Shown one piece after another: positions 45,212 to 53,156 of a stretch of DNA of 64,000 nucleotides; within the stretch, counting starts at the first letter, position 1, and the number at the start of each line of letters is the position of its first letter. The stretch spans positions 4,712,001 to 4,776,000 of the forward strand of contig NC_010170.1 of the NCBI RefSeq assembly GCF_000067205.1. Direction: 5' to 3'. This stretch comes from Bordetella petrii (GTDB lineage Bacteria > Pseudomonadota > Gammaproteobacteria > Burkholderiales > Burkholderiaceae_B). The translations under genes and the position numbers were made by a program. Under the pieces are notes generated by a model. That model saw nothing but the letters and a program-made list of their open reading frames with translations. It was not told where the DNA came from and did not search any database.

Positions 45212-45688
45212 ATGCATATCGACTGGCAACTAGTACTCTCGTGGCTCTCAACCGCAATAGCTGGCGGTTGGTTCGCGTCTTGGTTGGCGCTTCGCAAGGA
45301 CGAGCGCGCAGTTCAGATCGAGCAAGTCACAAAGGAACGAGCAAAGTGGCGCGACAGCATCCGCGTATTTGCGGAGGCTACCGCTACTGCGTGGGAAGAG
45401 CACCAAGTCGCGCCCAATCCAGCCAAGACGGCGGCGCTCCGAGCCAGGCTTGCCACCTCCATCAATCCAAAGGACGACGAGCAGGACGCGAAGATCCTGA
45501 GCCACTTCGACGACCTGTTCTCCGGGAAGGACGAGAATCTTGCTTTGTTCGGCCGCCGGCTGGCGCTTCTCCTCAAGCACGATTGGGAGCGAGTCAAGTG
45601 GGAGTGCACCCCTCTCTATATCAAGCCTTTTGTCCGCTACACCAAGAAGCAACGACTCTGGCGTGATAGCAAATATCGTGACGCCTAA
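45212..45688 (+). CDS. Cassette ORF 1: membrane-anchored hypothetical protein
   Basis: 158 aa. Residues 7-27 form one membrane helix (VLSWLSTAIAGGWFASWLAL) followed by a charged, helical cytoplasmic part (LRKDERAVQIEQVTKERAKW). No motif recognised. The stop codon TAA lies within the core GCCTAAC of the following attC-like site (45683), the typical position for an integron cassette gene. No convincing ribosome-binding site, which is common in cassettes. Confidence 0.75.
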   Translation: MHIDWQLVLSWLSTAIAGGWFASWLALRKDERAVQIEQVTKERAKWRDSIRVFAEATATAWEEHQVAPNPAKTAALRARLATSINPKDDEQDAKILSHFDDLFSGKDENLALFGRRLALLLKHDWERVKWECTPLYIKPFVRYTKKQRLWRDSKYRDA

Positions 45689-45751
45689 CCCTTCGCACGA
45701 GCGGACGGCCAACGGCATGGCGCCATCCGCCGCTGAGCTCAAACGCTAGGC
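45683..45751 (+). other. attC-like recombination site 1 (69 bp)
   Basis: R'' core GCCTAAC (45683-45689) and R' core GCTAGGC (45745-45751, one mismatch to GTTRRRY) bracket imperfect inner arms CGAGCGGACGG and CCATCCGCCGCTGAG. Length, core order and the arm asymmetry fit a 59-base element of the Xanthomonas/Pseudomonas kind. Confidence 0.85.
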
Positions 45752-45774
45752 ATTCATTTAGAGACAATCAAGTC

Positions 45775-46038
45775 ATGTCAATCGTCTTCCTTGCCATTTC
45801 ACGGAATGGCCTTAAAGAAGCAATTGAGCTAGCCTCAGTCACAGAAAGTGCCATTTGGTGCAGTTCAGATGCCGTATCTGAGGCAGAGTACAAATCGCTT
45901 CAAGGTTTATCCGTCTCGCGCTTCAGCTACCCGCTGAGTGGTGAACCGCTGGATAAGTTACAAGATGCCATCTACACAATCGAAGAGCATCACCCGGGCG
46001 CCACCATCTGGGCGGAACAATCCAAGGCACAACAATGA
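45775..46038 (+). CDS. Cassette ORF 2: small hypothetical protein
   Basis: 87 aa, alternating strand/helix pattern (MSIVFLAISRNGLKEAIELA, ending TIWAEQSKAQQ). No family recognised. It lies between two attC-like sites, starting 24 bp after site 1 and ending 31 bp before site 2, as expected of a single-gene cassette in the same orientation as the rest of the array. Confidence 0.7.
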   Translation: MSIVFLAISRNGLKEAIELASVTESAIWCSSDAVSEAEYKSLQGLSVSRFSYPLSGEPLDKLQDAIYTIEEHHPGATIWAEQSKAQQ

Positions 46039-46068
46039 GTGCAGCGGGTAATTGCGCATCTGCCACCG

Positions 46069-46162
46069 GCCTAACCAGTTGGTCAAGCCGACCTCCACAG
46101 GCTGCGCTTGCGGGTACCCTCCGTGCTGTGCACTCTGGCGCGGCTTATCGCAGGCGTTAGAG
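46069..46162 (+). other. attC-like recombination site 2 (94 bp)
   Basis: R'' core GCCTAAC (46069-46075) and R' GTTAGAG (46156-46162; last base departs from Y). Inner arms GGTCAAGCCGACC and GGCGCGGCTTATC pair imperfectly, and the central part contains the GC-rich loop arms typical of longer attC sites. Confidence 0.75.
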
Positions 46163-46169
46163 ACCCCTC

Positions 46170-46694
46170 ATGACCGCCCCTGTCGCACTCACCGTATCCG
46201 GTCTTGGCGCTTGCCGTATCTATCGTCACGGTGTGGTTGACGTTGTTTCGTCGCGGCCTCGTATGAATGACTCAGCCGACGGTCATATTCTTCAGCCCGG
46301 ATGTGCCGCGTCCTGGCGCACGCACCGGCAAACCAAAGATCTATCTCCGCACATTGCTCTTCGCCACTTCAAAGCGCGGTCGGAAACCCACCAGAACTTC
46401 AACATTTGGGTGCATGGGGAGACCGACAAACTTGTCCGAGGCAGCGGCCTGTTCGACGGGGAAATAGGGGTTTCTGCCAATCGCCACTTCCTTGCACCCC
46501 AGGACGGAGGGCACTTCCAGTGGCTAACGGGACACTACCGGCTGACTTTCAATTGGGCTCCTGACTCATCGCACTACCTTCGGCGTGTTGATCGACGCCT
46601 CCGGGTGACGGGCCCGCATCAGCCTTTCGAAGCGCTGGGTCGAATCCTTCCTTCCAGCGGAACGCCTTCGGCGGCCGCTGAGGTAAAACGTTAG
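46170..46694 (+). CDS. Cassette ORF 3: hypothetical protein
   Basis: 174 aa as read from ATG 46170, 7 bp after attC-like site 2. The middle (HQNFNIWVHGETDKLVRGSG, HFQWLTGHYRLTFNWAPDSS) looks like a genuine beta-rich protein; the first about 70 residues are less convincing and a competing frame (46267-46467, MTQPTVIFFSPDVPRPGA) may mean the real start is lower or a frameshift is present. Its stop falls inside the core GTTAG of the next attC-like site. No function recognised. Confidence 0.5.
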   Translation: MTAPVALTVSGLGACRIYRHGVVDVVSSRPRMNDSADGHILQPGCAASWRTHRQTKDLSPHIALRHFKARSETHQNFNIWVHGETDKLVRGSGLFDGEIGVSANRHFLAPQDGGHFQWLTGHYRLTFNWAPDSSHYLRRVDRRLRVTGPHQPFEALGRILPSSGTPSAAAEVKR

Positions 46695-46696
46695 AA
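46639..46696 (+). other. attC-like recombination site 3 (degenerate)
   Basis: The right half (GCGGCCGCTGAGGTAAAACG then GTTAGAA, 46690-46696) aligns closely with the right half of site 1, and the left half (CCTTCCTTCCAGCGGAACGCC) aligns with the left half of site 1 in length and spacing. The R'' core is degenerate (GTCGAAT in place of GCCTAAC), so recombination activity is doubtful. Confidence 0.55.
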
Positions 46697-46712
46697 CTCT
46701 TGGGGAGGTTCA

Positions 46713-47156
46713 GTGAAAATCACGTGGCGGCGCTGTCGCACATACGAGGAAGCTAAAGACCACTGCCGTGTGATTTATCTTCATGAATGGGACGACAAGC
46801 CTTTCTACTGGGGAAAAGCCCATAACAGTTTCTTTGGTGGGCACTCCCGGCAGATTGGGGATCTCCGTGCAAGTGGCCGGTACAACGCTGGCTATCGTCA
46901 CTGGATCGAAGGATGCCAGAGGCATGGCGCGAAGCTGTATGTCGGGCGTCTTAGCGAGCTCGCGCTGGCAAACATCAACGATGTGGAGAATTGGCTCATA
47001 CATACCTACGGGCATGAAATGAGCACGAGAGTTCGCACTCCAGACGTAGCGTTATGTGTTGAGCATCTCGGGGAGGTACCGGCATCAATTTCGCGGGCGA
47101 GAGCTAACCTGCAGGTCCAGTCGACGCCTAACGACGCGGCTGAATGCAATCGTTGA
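46713..47156 (+). CDS. Cassette ORF 4: GIY-YIG-like small protein
   Basis: 147 aa from a GTG with GGGGAGGT 4 nt upstream, a strong site that fixes the start. The N-terminal half matches the GIY-YIG nuclease layout: VIYLHEW (20-26), FYWGKA (31-36), Arg57 in GRYNAGYRHWIEG with Tyr61/His63, and Glu92 in DVENWLIHTYG. Such domains cut DNA through the Tyr, Arg and Glu residues. The C-terminal tail (after 120) reads into the next attC-like core and is probably not structured. It is the last cassette ORF before the recombinase. The nuclease reading rests on motif spacing only. Confidence 0.6.
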   Translation: MKITWRRCRTYEEAKDHCRVIYLHEWDDKPFYWGKAHNSFFGGHSRQIGDLRASGRYNAGYRHWIEGCQRHGAKLYVGRLSELALANINDVENWLIHTYGHEMSTRVRTPDVALCVEHLGEVPASISRARANLQVQSTPNDAAECNR

Positions 47157-47158
47157 AT
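47126..47158 (+). other. Truncated attC-like site 4
   Basis: R'' core GCCTAAC (47126-47132) follows the pattern of sites 1 and 2 at the 3' end of a cassette gene, and a GTTGAAT (47152-47158) fits GTTRRRY, but only 33 bp separate the ends, too short for a complete attC. It marks the right end of the cassette array and was probably cut when neighbouring DNA was joined. Confidence 0.5.
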
Positions 47159-47237
47159 GTCCGCTTTTACTCGCAGCCACCGGCAGTTCCTGGCCGGCAA
47201 GCGACCGCCCGCCGGCCAGGATGCATTAAACCTCTGT

Positions 47238-47852
47238 TTATTCAGCGATCTCAAGAGCATCGTCGACCTCGATGCCAAGGTAGCGAACTGTGCTTTCCAG
47301 CTTCGTATGCCCGAGCAGCAGCTGTACAGCCCGAAGATTCTTCGTCCGGCGGTAGATCAGCGAGGCTTTTGTACGGCGCATAGTGTGGGTTCCATATGCG
47401 GTATCGTCGAGGCCAATCGATGCTACCCAGCGATGCACAATCCGGGCGTACTGCCGCGTCGACAGATGCGGCGACGTATGCAACCGGCTCGGAAACAGAA
47501 AATCCGCCGCCTTTAGCCCTCGCGCTTCTATCCATGCTTCAAGGCTCTCACGGGTTTGCTCCGTAATCTCGAATTGGACCGGACGCTGGGTCTTCTGTTG
47601 CATCACGGTAGCTCTCGCGGCTACGTGGCTTCCGAGACGGATGTCCTGTACCTGCAATCGCGTGAGATCGCACGCTCGAAGCTTGCTATCAATTGCGAGA
47701 TTGAACATCGCGAGTTCCCGGATGTTCGAAGCCATCTGTAGTCTCATTCGAATTGCCCAAATTTCTCGAAGCTTTAGGGGCGGCTTCTGCCCGGTGAGCT
47801 TTCCCTTGTTCCATGGCACACGACGGTCAACGGCGGCATTCGCGGATTCCAT
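47238..47852 (-). CDS. Small tyrosine recombinase/integrase
   Basis: 204 aa. Catalytic residues are recognisable: Arg59 (SKLRACDLTRLQ), Lys87 (VMQQKTQRPV), His156-Arg159 (THTMRRTKAS), His182 (LLLGHTKLES) and Tyr191 (TVRYLGIEVDD). The N-terminal RVPWNKGKLTGQKPPLKLRE is characteristic of a family of short site-specific recombinases; the usual core-binding domain is nearly absent. It is too short for an integron integrase (about 320-340 aa) and lacks the IntI patch. It faces the cassette array and lies at the right edge of the island, so it may have mobilised the island or been captured with it. Confidence 0.85.
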   Translation of the reverse strand: MESANAAVDRRVPWNKGKLTGQKPPLKLREIWAIRMRLQMASNIRELAMFNLAIDSKLRACDLTRLQVQDIRLGSHVAARATVMQQKTQRPVQFEITEQTRESLEAWIEARGLKAADFLFPSRLHTSPHLSTRQYARIVHRWVASIGLDDTAYGTHTMRRTKASLIYRRTKNLRAVQLLLGHTKLESTVRYLGIEVDDALEIAE

Positions 47853-48086
47853 GGCAATCTCCTTTTGAGTAAAGGGAGATTCAGTGTGCTCCTACGGAGG
47901 GGCGCTATCCGACCCGATACGGCCACCCGAAATCGACCCAAAGTGGGCATTCCGCATCCATTCGACCGGCTCTACATTCCTGGCCTTTACCCGCGCGGGC
48001 ACAGCGCTTGCTGGTCACGCGATTTGCCCCGCTATACCTCGAGGTTTCGCGGCGATGCCTTCTCCACGCATCGCAGGAGATATGCA

Positions 48087-48716
48087 ATGAGCGACCCAGC
48101 CCAATTCCTTGTGTTCCTGGCAGCCGCTGGCGCGCTAGCCGTCATGCCGGGCCCAGGTTTGCTATATCTGACCGTTCGCACTCTAAGCGAGGGGCGTGCC
48201 GTGGCCCTGCGGTGCTGCGTGGGATCTTTCAGTGGTGGCTTGGTGCACGTCGTGGCCGGTTCGGCGGGCTTGTCGGCGTTGTTGCTGGCGAGCTCCACGG
48301 CTTTCAGCGTCCTTAAAATGGCGGGCGGTTTTTATCTGCTGTGGTTGGCATGGAACACGTGGCACCGTGCTGGCGTTTCCCAGGGCGTGCCTTGCATTCG
48401 AGGGCGCGGCGGACCGGTAATTCAGGGGTTCATTGTGGAAGCCACAAATCCGAAAACGGCTTTGTTCTTCCTGGCCTTCATTCCACAATTCATCGATGTG
48501 GAAGTCGGCCATGTCGCGATGCAGTTCATCGCTTTGGGCGTTGTATCCGTCGTGCTGAACACCGCTGTGGCACTCCTCGTAATTTTCACGGCGGCGAATA
48601 TGCACCTACGCATCGCTCATCGTCGTGGCATGGTGGAGTACACGCAAAAGGGCTCAGCCCTATTGCTTGCAGCGCTTGGATTTGTCACTTTACTCGTTCG
48701 CAAGCCGCAAACGTGA
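48087..48716 (+). CDS. LysE/RhtB-family amino-acid exporter
   Basis: 209 aa from the ATG preceded by AGGAGA; the longer frame to 47865 adds non-membrane sequence and is rejected. Six membrane helices, with the family motif LAVMPGPGLLYLTVRTLSEG near residue 17, GSFSGGLVHVVAGSAGLSAL and the second-half motif NPKTALFFLAFIPQFID. It exports an amino acid or homoserine lactone-type solute across the inner membrane; substrate unknown. First gene right of the recombinase. Confidence 0.92.
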   Translation: MSDPAQFLVFLAAAGALAVMPGPGLLYLTVRTLSEGRAVALRCCVGSFSGGLVHVVAGSAGLSALLLASSTAFSVLKMAGGFYLLWLAWNTWHRAGVSQGVPCIRGRGGPVIQGFIVEATNPKTALFFLAFIPQFIDVEVGHVAMQFIALGVVSVVLNTAVALLVIFTAANMHLRIAHRRGMVEYTQKGSALLLAALGFVTLLVRKPQT

Positions 48717-48915
48717 AGGTTTACATACCGTTTTACGTCATCGCTGCACCGTTCGGTGAAGCAGCAAACCCATTGATCGACTGCCATCGCCCGATACCGA
48801 AGCAAGATCCGGATAGCTGCTCCCTCTCCTTTTCCGTACGCTGCAACTGGCGGATGCATCCTGGTCCGTGGCCAGATGAGACACCCATCGGCCCGCGTCC
48901 GCCAAGGGAGAACAA

Positions 48916-49599
48916 ATGCGCCTCTACTATCACCCGGTTTCCTCCAACTCGCGCCGCGTTCTTCTGACGGCAATCGCATTGGAGGCCAAGCTGGAACTCA
49001 TCACCGTTGATCTCCTCAAGGGGAAACATAAAGCTGAGGCGTATCTCCGGGTCAACCCGAACGGTAAGGTCCCCCTGTTGGAGGACGACGGTTTTTATCT
49101 TTGGGAATCTCACGCGATCATGCAGTACCTTGCCGACACGCAAGATGGGCACGCGCTATATCCCCAAGACGTAAAAATGCGCGCGGACGTCAATCGATGG
49201 CTTTTTTGGTCTGCGTACCATTTCACTCCCGCTGTGGGCATGATTAGTAGGGAGCGCGTATCCAAAAAGATGGTTGGTGGAACGGGCGGGCCTGACCCGG
49301 TGGAGATCGCGCGTGGCGAGGCGTTGCTGTTGGCGGCGGCGCAGGTGCTGGATGCGCATCTTGCTGATAGGCGCTGGATTGCTCAGGAAAGGCTTACCCT
49401 GGCGGATCTGGCGATTGCAGCGCCGCTTATGCATACGGAGGCCGCCGAGCTGCCGATTAGGGCATTCGAGCATCTGCAGCGGTGGTTCGCGCAGGTTTGT
49501 GGGTTGGAGGCTTGGAGGGCTTCGGAGCCTGCGCGGTCTGGTGAGCTGCGTGGGGTTTTGAGTGGGGGCCGGGGTGGGGACGACGGCGTGGGGGTCTGA
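48916..49599 (+). CDS. Glutathione S-transferase
   Basis: 227 aa. Thioredoxin-fold N-domain: MRLYYHPVSSNSRRVLLTAI (Ser in the glutathione-activating position), NPNGKVPLLEDDGFYLWESH with the cis-Pro and the Glu-Ser glutathione-binding pair, then a helical C-domain from about 85 with RWIAQERLTLADLAIAAPLM (N-capping motif). It conjugates or reduces electrophiles with glutathione in the cytoplasm. The first half is AT-richer than the last part, and the tail (SGGRGGDDGVGV) is low-complexity and may be an extension caused by a shifted stop. Confidence 0.9.
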   Translation: MRLYYHPVSSNSRRVLLTAIALEAKLELITVDLLKGKHKAEAYLRVNPNGKVPLLEDDGFYLWESHAIMQYLADTQDGHALYPQDVKMRADVNRWLFWSAYHFTPAVGMISRERVSKKMVGGTGGPDPVEIARGEALLLAAAQVLDAHLADRRWIAQERLTLADLAIAAPLMHTEAAELPIRAFEHLQRWFAQVCGLEAWRASEPARSGELRGVLSGGRGGDDGVGV

Positions 49600-49619
49600 C
49601 GGCCTTGGAGGGCTGCTGT

Positions 49620-49820
49620 GTTTGTAGCGGTGTCTGACACCCTTCGGGAGTCAGACACCTATGGGGGCCCGTCAGACACTCGTGGCGCCAGTGGCGTCAG
49701 CCAACCACTTGTTGCGCCCCGTCAGACACCTCGGGCGCCCGGCAGACACCTGTGGGGCTCGTCAGACAACTGTGGGGGTCGTCAGACACCTGTGGGGCTC
49801 GTCAGTCCCCTATGCTGGTT
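49620..49820. repeat. Intergenic repeat cluster with 20-bp tandem units
   Basis: Begins with an inverted pair GGTGTCTGACACCC and GGAGTCAGACACC (49628-49660), the core seen at 16-18, 21.5 and 59 kb, then degenerate direct repeats of GTCAGACACCTGTGGGGCTC. Exact 20-bp spacing is seen at 49741, 49761 and 49781, with a decayed copy at 49801. It separates the convergent GST and dioxygenase genes. Confidence 0.8.
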
Positions 49821-49848
49821 ATCTGCGGCGCCCTTGCTGTTTGCTCTG

Positions 49849-50613
49849 TCAGGCCAGCGGCACGCTTGGCATGGATGCCGACCGCGTTCCGGGCAGGGGC
49901 GTACAGCTCTGCGGGTAATAGGTGTGCACCAGCGACAGCTTTACCTGCTGGCTGCTGTTCTGGCGGGCGGCGTGCAGGGTGCGGCAGTGGAAGAATACGA
50001 CGTCGCCGGGCTGCAGGTCGGGGCATACGGCGCGGCTGATCCAGGGCTGGTTTTCGGGCAGGTCGGCGCGGAAGAATTTCTTTTCGTCGAATTGTTCTGC
50101 CGAAAACGACTGGGCGTGCGATTCGGGAATGAAGAACAGGCCGCCGTTGTCGGCGGTTTCGTGGCCCAGCGCCAGCCAGGTCGACACCAGGTCGTCGTCG
50201 CTGAACGACCAGTAGCGGATGTCCTGGTGCCAGCCGGTCAGGCTGCCGTAGGCGGGGTGCTTGGTCATTACGCAGTTGTGGTGAGCGGTGGACAGCACCG
50301 GCGTGTCGGCGAAGTAGGCGCGCAGCCATTCCGCCACGGCCGGCGAGGTGGCCCAGGCCTGGAACAGCGGGCCGCGCCGGTAGGCGTTGAGCAGGCGCCG
50401 CACGGTAGAGCCGCCTTGCGCCTGGCGCGAGGCGGGCGCGCCGGGGTATTGCAGGTCGGCTTCGTATTCGATGGGTTCGTTTTGCCGGGCCAGTTCCTGC
50501 CGGGCCTGGTCGCGCAGCGCGGCCACGGTGTCGGGCGTGGCGAACTGCCGGGCCACCACGAAGCCTTGTTGGCGCAAAGTGGCCACCTGCTCGGCCACGG
50601 ATGATGCAGACAT
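49849..50613 (-). CDS. Phytanoyl-CoA dioxygenase (PhyH)-family Fe(II)/2-oxoglutarate enzyme
   Basis: 254 aa from the ATG at 50613. The iron-binding triad is visible: His and Asp in LTGWHQDIRYWSF and the distal His in VVFFHCRTLHAARQNSS; 2-oxoglutarate binding would use the Arg in that last segment or nearby. The remainder (LRQQGFVVARQFATPDTVAA, GLFFIPESHAQSFSAEQFD) fits PhyH-type hydroxylases. The substrate is unknown. It is 73 bp downstream of the permease gene at 50687 in the same orientation. Confidence 0.9.
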   Translation of the reverse strand: MSASSVAEQVATLRQQGFVVARQFATPDTVAALRDQARQELARQNEPIEYEADLQYPGAPASRQAQGGSTVRRLLNAYRRGPLFQAWATSPAVAEWLRAYFADTPVLSTAHHNCVMTKHPAYGSLTGWHQDIRYWSFSDDDLVSTWLALGHETADNGGLFFIPESHAQSFSAEQFDEKKFFRADLPENQPWISRAVCPDLQPGDVVFFHCRTLHAARQNSSQQVKLSLVHTYYPQSCTPLPGTRSASMPSVPLA

Positions 50614-50686
50614 TCTCAACCTCGGACTGATAAAAGCCAAACCTCGTTCAGCTTAGCCGCATTTGGCCCTGCGACCGCGCGCGGGC

Positions 50687-51796
50687 CTAGTCGCCGCGCG
50701 GTTCGGCGGCGGCGTTGACGTTAAGCCGCGCGGTATCGCGTTCGCGCTCGACGTTGCGCACCCATTCGCGCCACACCGCCACCAGCAGGGCCATGAGCAC
50801 GGGACCGACGAACAGGCCGACGATGCCCATGGTCTTGACGCCGCCGATCAGGCCGAAGAAGGTGGGCAGGAATGGCAGCTTGACGGGCCCGCCCACCAGC
50901 CGCGGGCGCAGGGTTTTGTCGACGATGAACAATTCGATGGTGCCCCAGGCCAGCAGCGCCAGGCCCGCCACCAGGTGGCCCGAGCCGATCAGGTACAGCG
51001 ACACCAGCGTGAACGACAGCGGCGCGCCGCCCGGAATCAGCGCCATGAAGCCGGTGACCACGCCCAGCAGCACGGGGGATGGCACGCCGGCCAGCCAGTA
51101 GGCCACGCCCAGCACCACGCCCTCGCCCACGGCGATGAGGCTCATGCCGGTAACGGTAGAGCCCACCGTGGCCGGCACTACGCGCGAAAAACGCTGCCAG
51201 CGCGTGGGCAGGATGCGCTCGCCCAGCACGTCGAGCTGGGCGATCATGCGATCGCCGTCTTTATAGACAAAGAACAGGGTGATCAGCATGAACACCACGT
51301 TCAGCAGCAGCTGGAAGGCGTTGCCGGTGGCCGACAGCACCATGCGGTAGATGTTGCCCAGGTGCTCGCCGCTGACCAGTTCGACCAGGGCGCCCAGGGC
51401 GTGCGGTTCGCCCAGGTAGGTTTGCCAATACACCGCCAGGCGCGGCCCGACGGCGGGCAGCGAGGAAATCCAGTCGGGCACCGCCATGCCGTGGCGGTTG
51501 GCGGCCAGGGCCCAGGCGAAGAAGTTGCTGGCTTCCTGTACCGCGTACGACAGCGCCAGGGCCAGCGGAACAATAATGACCAGGATGACGCCGATGAGCG
51601 CCAGGGTGGCGGCCAGGGTGGCGCGGCCGCCGCATTTTTGGACGATGCGCTGGAACAGCGGCCAGGTGGCCAGGCCGATGATCAGCGCCGCCAGGGCGGG
51701 CACCAGGAATCCGCTAAGGAAATAGGCGCCCGCCAACAGCACCAGCAGCAATAGCCAGCGGGCGATCAGGTACGCGGGTAGGACGGGCTGGTGCAT
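50687..51796 (-). CDS. AI-2E (TqsA/PerM) family permease
   Basis: 369 aa from the ATG at 51796. Eight membrane helices with the family pattern: an N-terminal pair (YLIARWLLLLVLLAGAYFLS), VVPLALALSY, FQLLLNVVFMLITLFFVYKD and the PerM motif GVVTGFMALIPGGAPLSFTL, then VDKTLRPRLVGGPVKLPFLP. Family members export small molecules or ions (AI-2, Na+/H+); function here cannot be specified. Confidence 0.92.
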   Translation of the reverse strand: MHQPVLPAYLIARWLLLLVLLAGAYFLSGFLVPALAALIIGLATWPLFQRIVQKCGGRATLAATLALIGVILVIIVPLALALSYAVQEASNFFAWALAANRHGMAVPDWISSLPAVGPRLAVYWQTYLGEPHALGALVELVSGEHLGNIYRMVLSATGNAFQLLLNVVFMLITLFFVYKDGDRMIAQLDVLGERILPTRWQRFSRVVPATVGSTVTGMSLIAVGEGVVLGVAYWLAGVPSPVLLGVVTGFMALIPGGAPLSFTLVSLYLIGSGHLVAGLALLAWGTIELFIVDKTLRPRLVGGPVKLPFLPTFFGLIGGVKTMGIVGLFVGPVLMALLVAVWREWVRNVERERDTARLNVNAAAEPRGD

Positions 51797-51883
51797 TGGG
51801 GGGCTGACAAGGCTGCGTGACGCGACGCCCAAATATACAGTAAGGGAATCGCCCACCGCCCGGCGGCCCCCGCCGGGGCGGCT

Positions 51884-52897
51884 TTACAGCACGTATTCGG
51901 CCTCGACGGTGACGCCGCGCCGGGTGGCGCGTTCGGCCGCCGGCGTGAGTTCGGCCTTTTCGATGCCGTTGCAGCCTTCGGAGCCGTCGCCGCCGCTTAG
52001 CAGCGGGCAGCGCGCGAACAGTTCGGCCACCCAGTCGGAAAACACCCGCACCTTGGGCGAGAGCTGCCGGCTTTGCGGGTACAGCAGCGAAATCGGCACC
52101 GGACGCGGCTTCCATTGGGGCAGCACTTCGATCAGTTCGCCGGACTGCAGGTGCGGCAGCGCCATGAAGCGGGCGGTCTGCACCAGGCCGAAACCCTGCA
52201 GGGCGCAGGCCAGGTGGGCGCTCCAGTCGTTGACCGACACGCAGCCGGGCACGTCGACTTCGCGGGTCTTGCCGTCGATGACGAAGTCCCAGTTGCAGTT
52301 GCGCCCGGAACGGCTGGAAAAGTAATGCACGGCGTAGTGGCTTTTCAGGTCTTCCAGCGTATGGGGCATGCCCTGCCGTTCCAGGTACGACGGCGCCGCG
52401 CAGGTCAGCACCTGGAAGGTGCCGATGCGGCGCGCGACCAGGCTGGAGTCTTCCAGTTCGCCGCCTCGAATTACGCAATCGACGGCTTCCTGCACCATGT
52501 CGACCCGGCGGTCGCCCATGCCCAGCACCAGTTCCACGTCGGGATAGCGGGTGTGGAATTCACACAACGAAGGAATCAGGATCAGCCGGCCGATGCTGGC
52601 CGGCACGTCGATGCGCAGTTTGCCCTTGGGCCGCAGCGCCGCTTCCTGGAAGCAGGCCTCGGTTTCTTCGACCTCGGCCAGGATGCGCGTGCTGTGTTCG
52701 TAATAAGCGGCGCCGTCGGGCGTGAGACTGATGCGGCGCGTGGTGCGGTTGAGCAAGCGCACGCCCAGGCGGCGCTCGAGATTCTGGACGGCGGTGGTGA
52801 CGGTGGTGCGAGGCAGCGCGAGGCTGTCGGCGGCCCGCGTGAAGCTGTTGGCGTCGACAACGCGCACGAAGACCTGCATGGCTTGAAAGCGGTCCAT
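51884..52897 (-). CDS. LysR-family regulator, probable control of the RND efflux operon
   Basis: 337 aa from the ATG at 52897 (MDRFQAMQVFVRVVD). HTH ANSFTRAADSLALPRTTVTT then AVQNLERRLGVRLLNRTTRR. Effector domain with GKLRIDVPASIGRLILIPSL and DMVQEAVDCVIRGGELEDSS. It is divergent from the mexE-like gene with 259 bp between them, the same arrangement as mexT-mexEF-oprN, though the protein belongs to the CrgA-like group rather than to MexT proper. The last about 35 residues (SEGCNGIEKAELTPAAERAT) are an unusual extension. Confidence 0.9.
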   Translation of the reverse strand: MDRFQAMQVFVRVVDANSFTRAADSLALPRTTVTTAVQNLERRLGVRLLNRTTRRISLTPDGAAYYEHSTRILAEVEETEACFQEAALRPKGKLRIDVPASIGRLILIPSLCEFHTRYPDVELVLGMGDRRVDMVQEAVDCVIRGGELEDSSLVARRIGTFQVLTCAAPSYLERQGMPHTLEDLKSHYAVHYFSSRSGRNCNWDFVIDGKTREVDVPGCVSVNDWSAHLACALQGFGLVQTARFMALPHLQSGELIEVLPQWKPRPVPISLLYPQSRQLSPKVRVFSDWVAELFARCPLLSGGDGSEGCNGIEKAELTPAAERATRRGVTVEAEYVL

Positions 52898-53156
52898 GGT
52901 CGTGTCCTGGATGGCAATAAATAAAGGAAGTGCGCCCAGCATACCGCGCTTTGGGCCGTTATTGTTCGGTTGGCTCGACTAGTGTTGACGATCCAGCAAT
53001 GTTTATCCCCTGGTGGAAAACATTCAAAATGCAATCGTCTTGAATTGACCGATAGCCTCAGGCCAACGCCCCCCGCTGGCCCCTGTCCCCTGCGGGACGC
53101 CTGTTTTCCCCGCTGCCGCCGGTCATTCGTCCCCATATTATGTACAAGGAAACATC

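Noticed and set aside
47238..47852. Integron integrase IntI
   Set aside because: Only 204 aa, lacks the IntI-specific region and N-terminal domain; it belongs to a short recombinase family.
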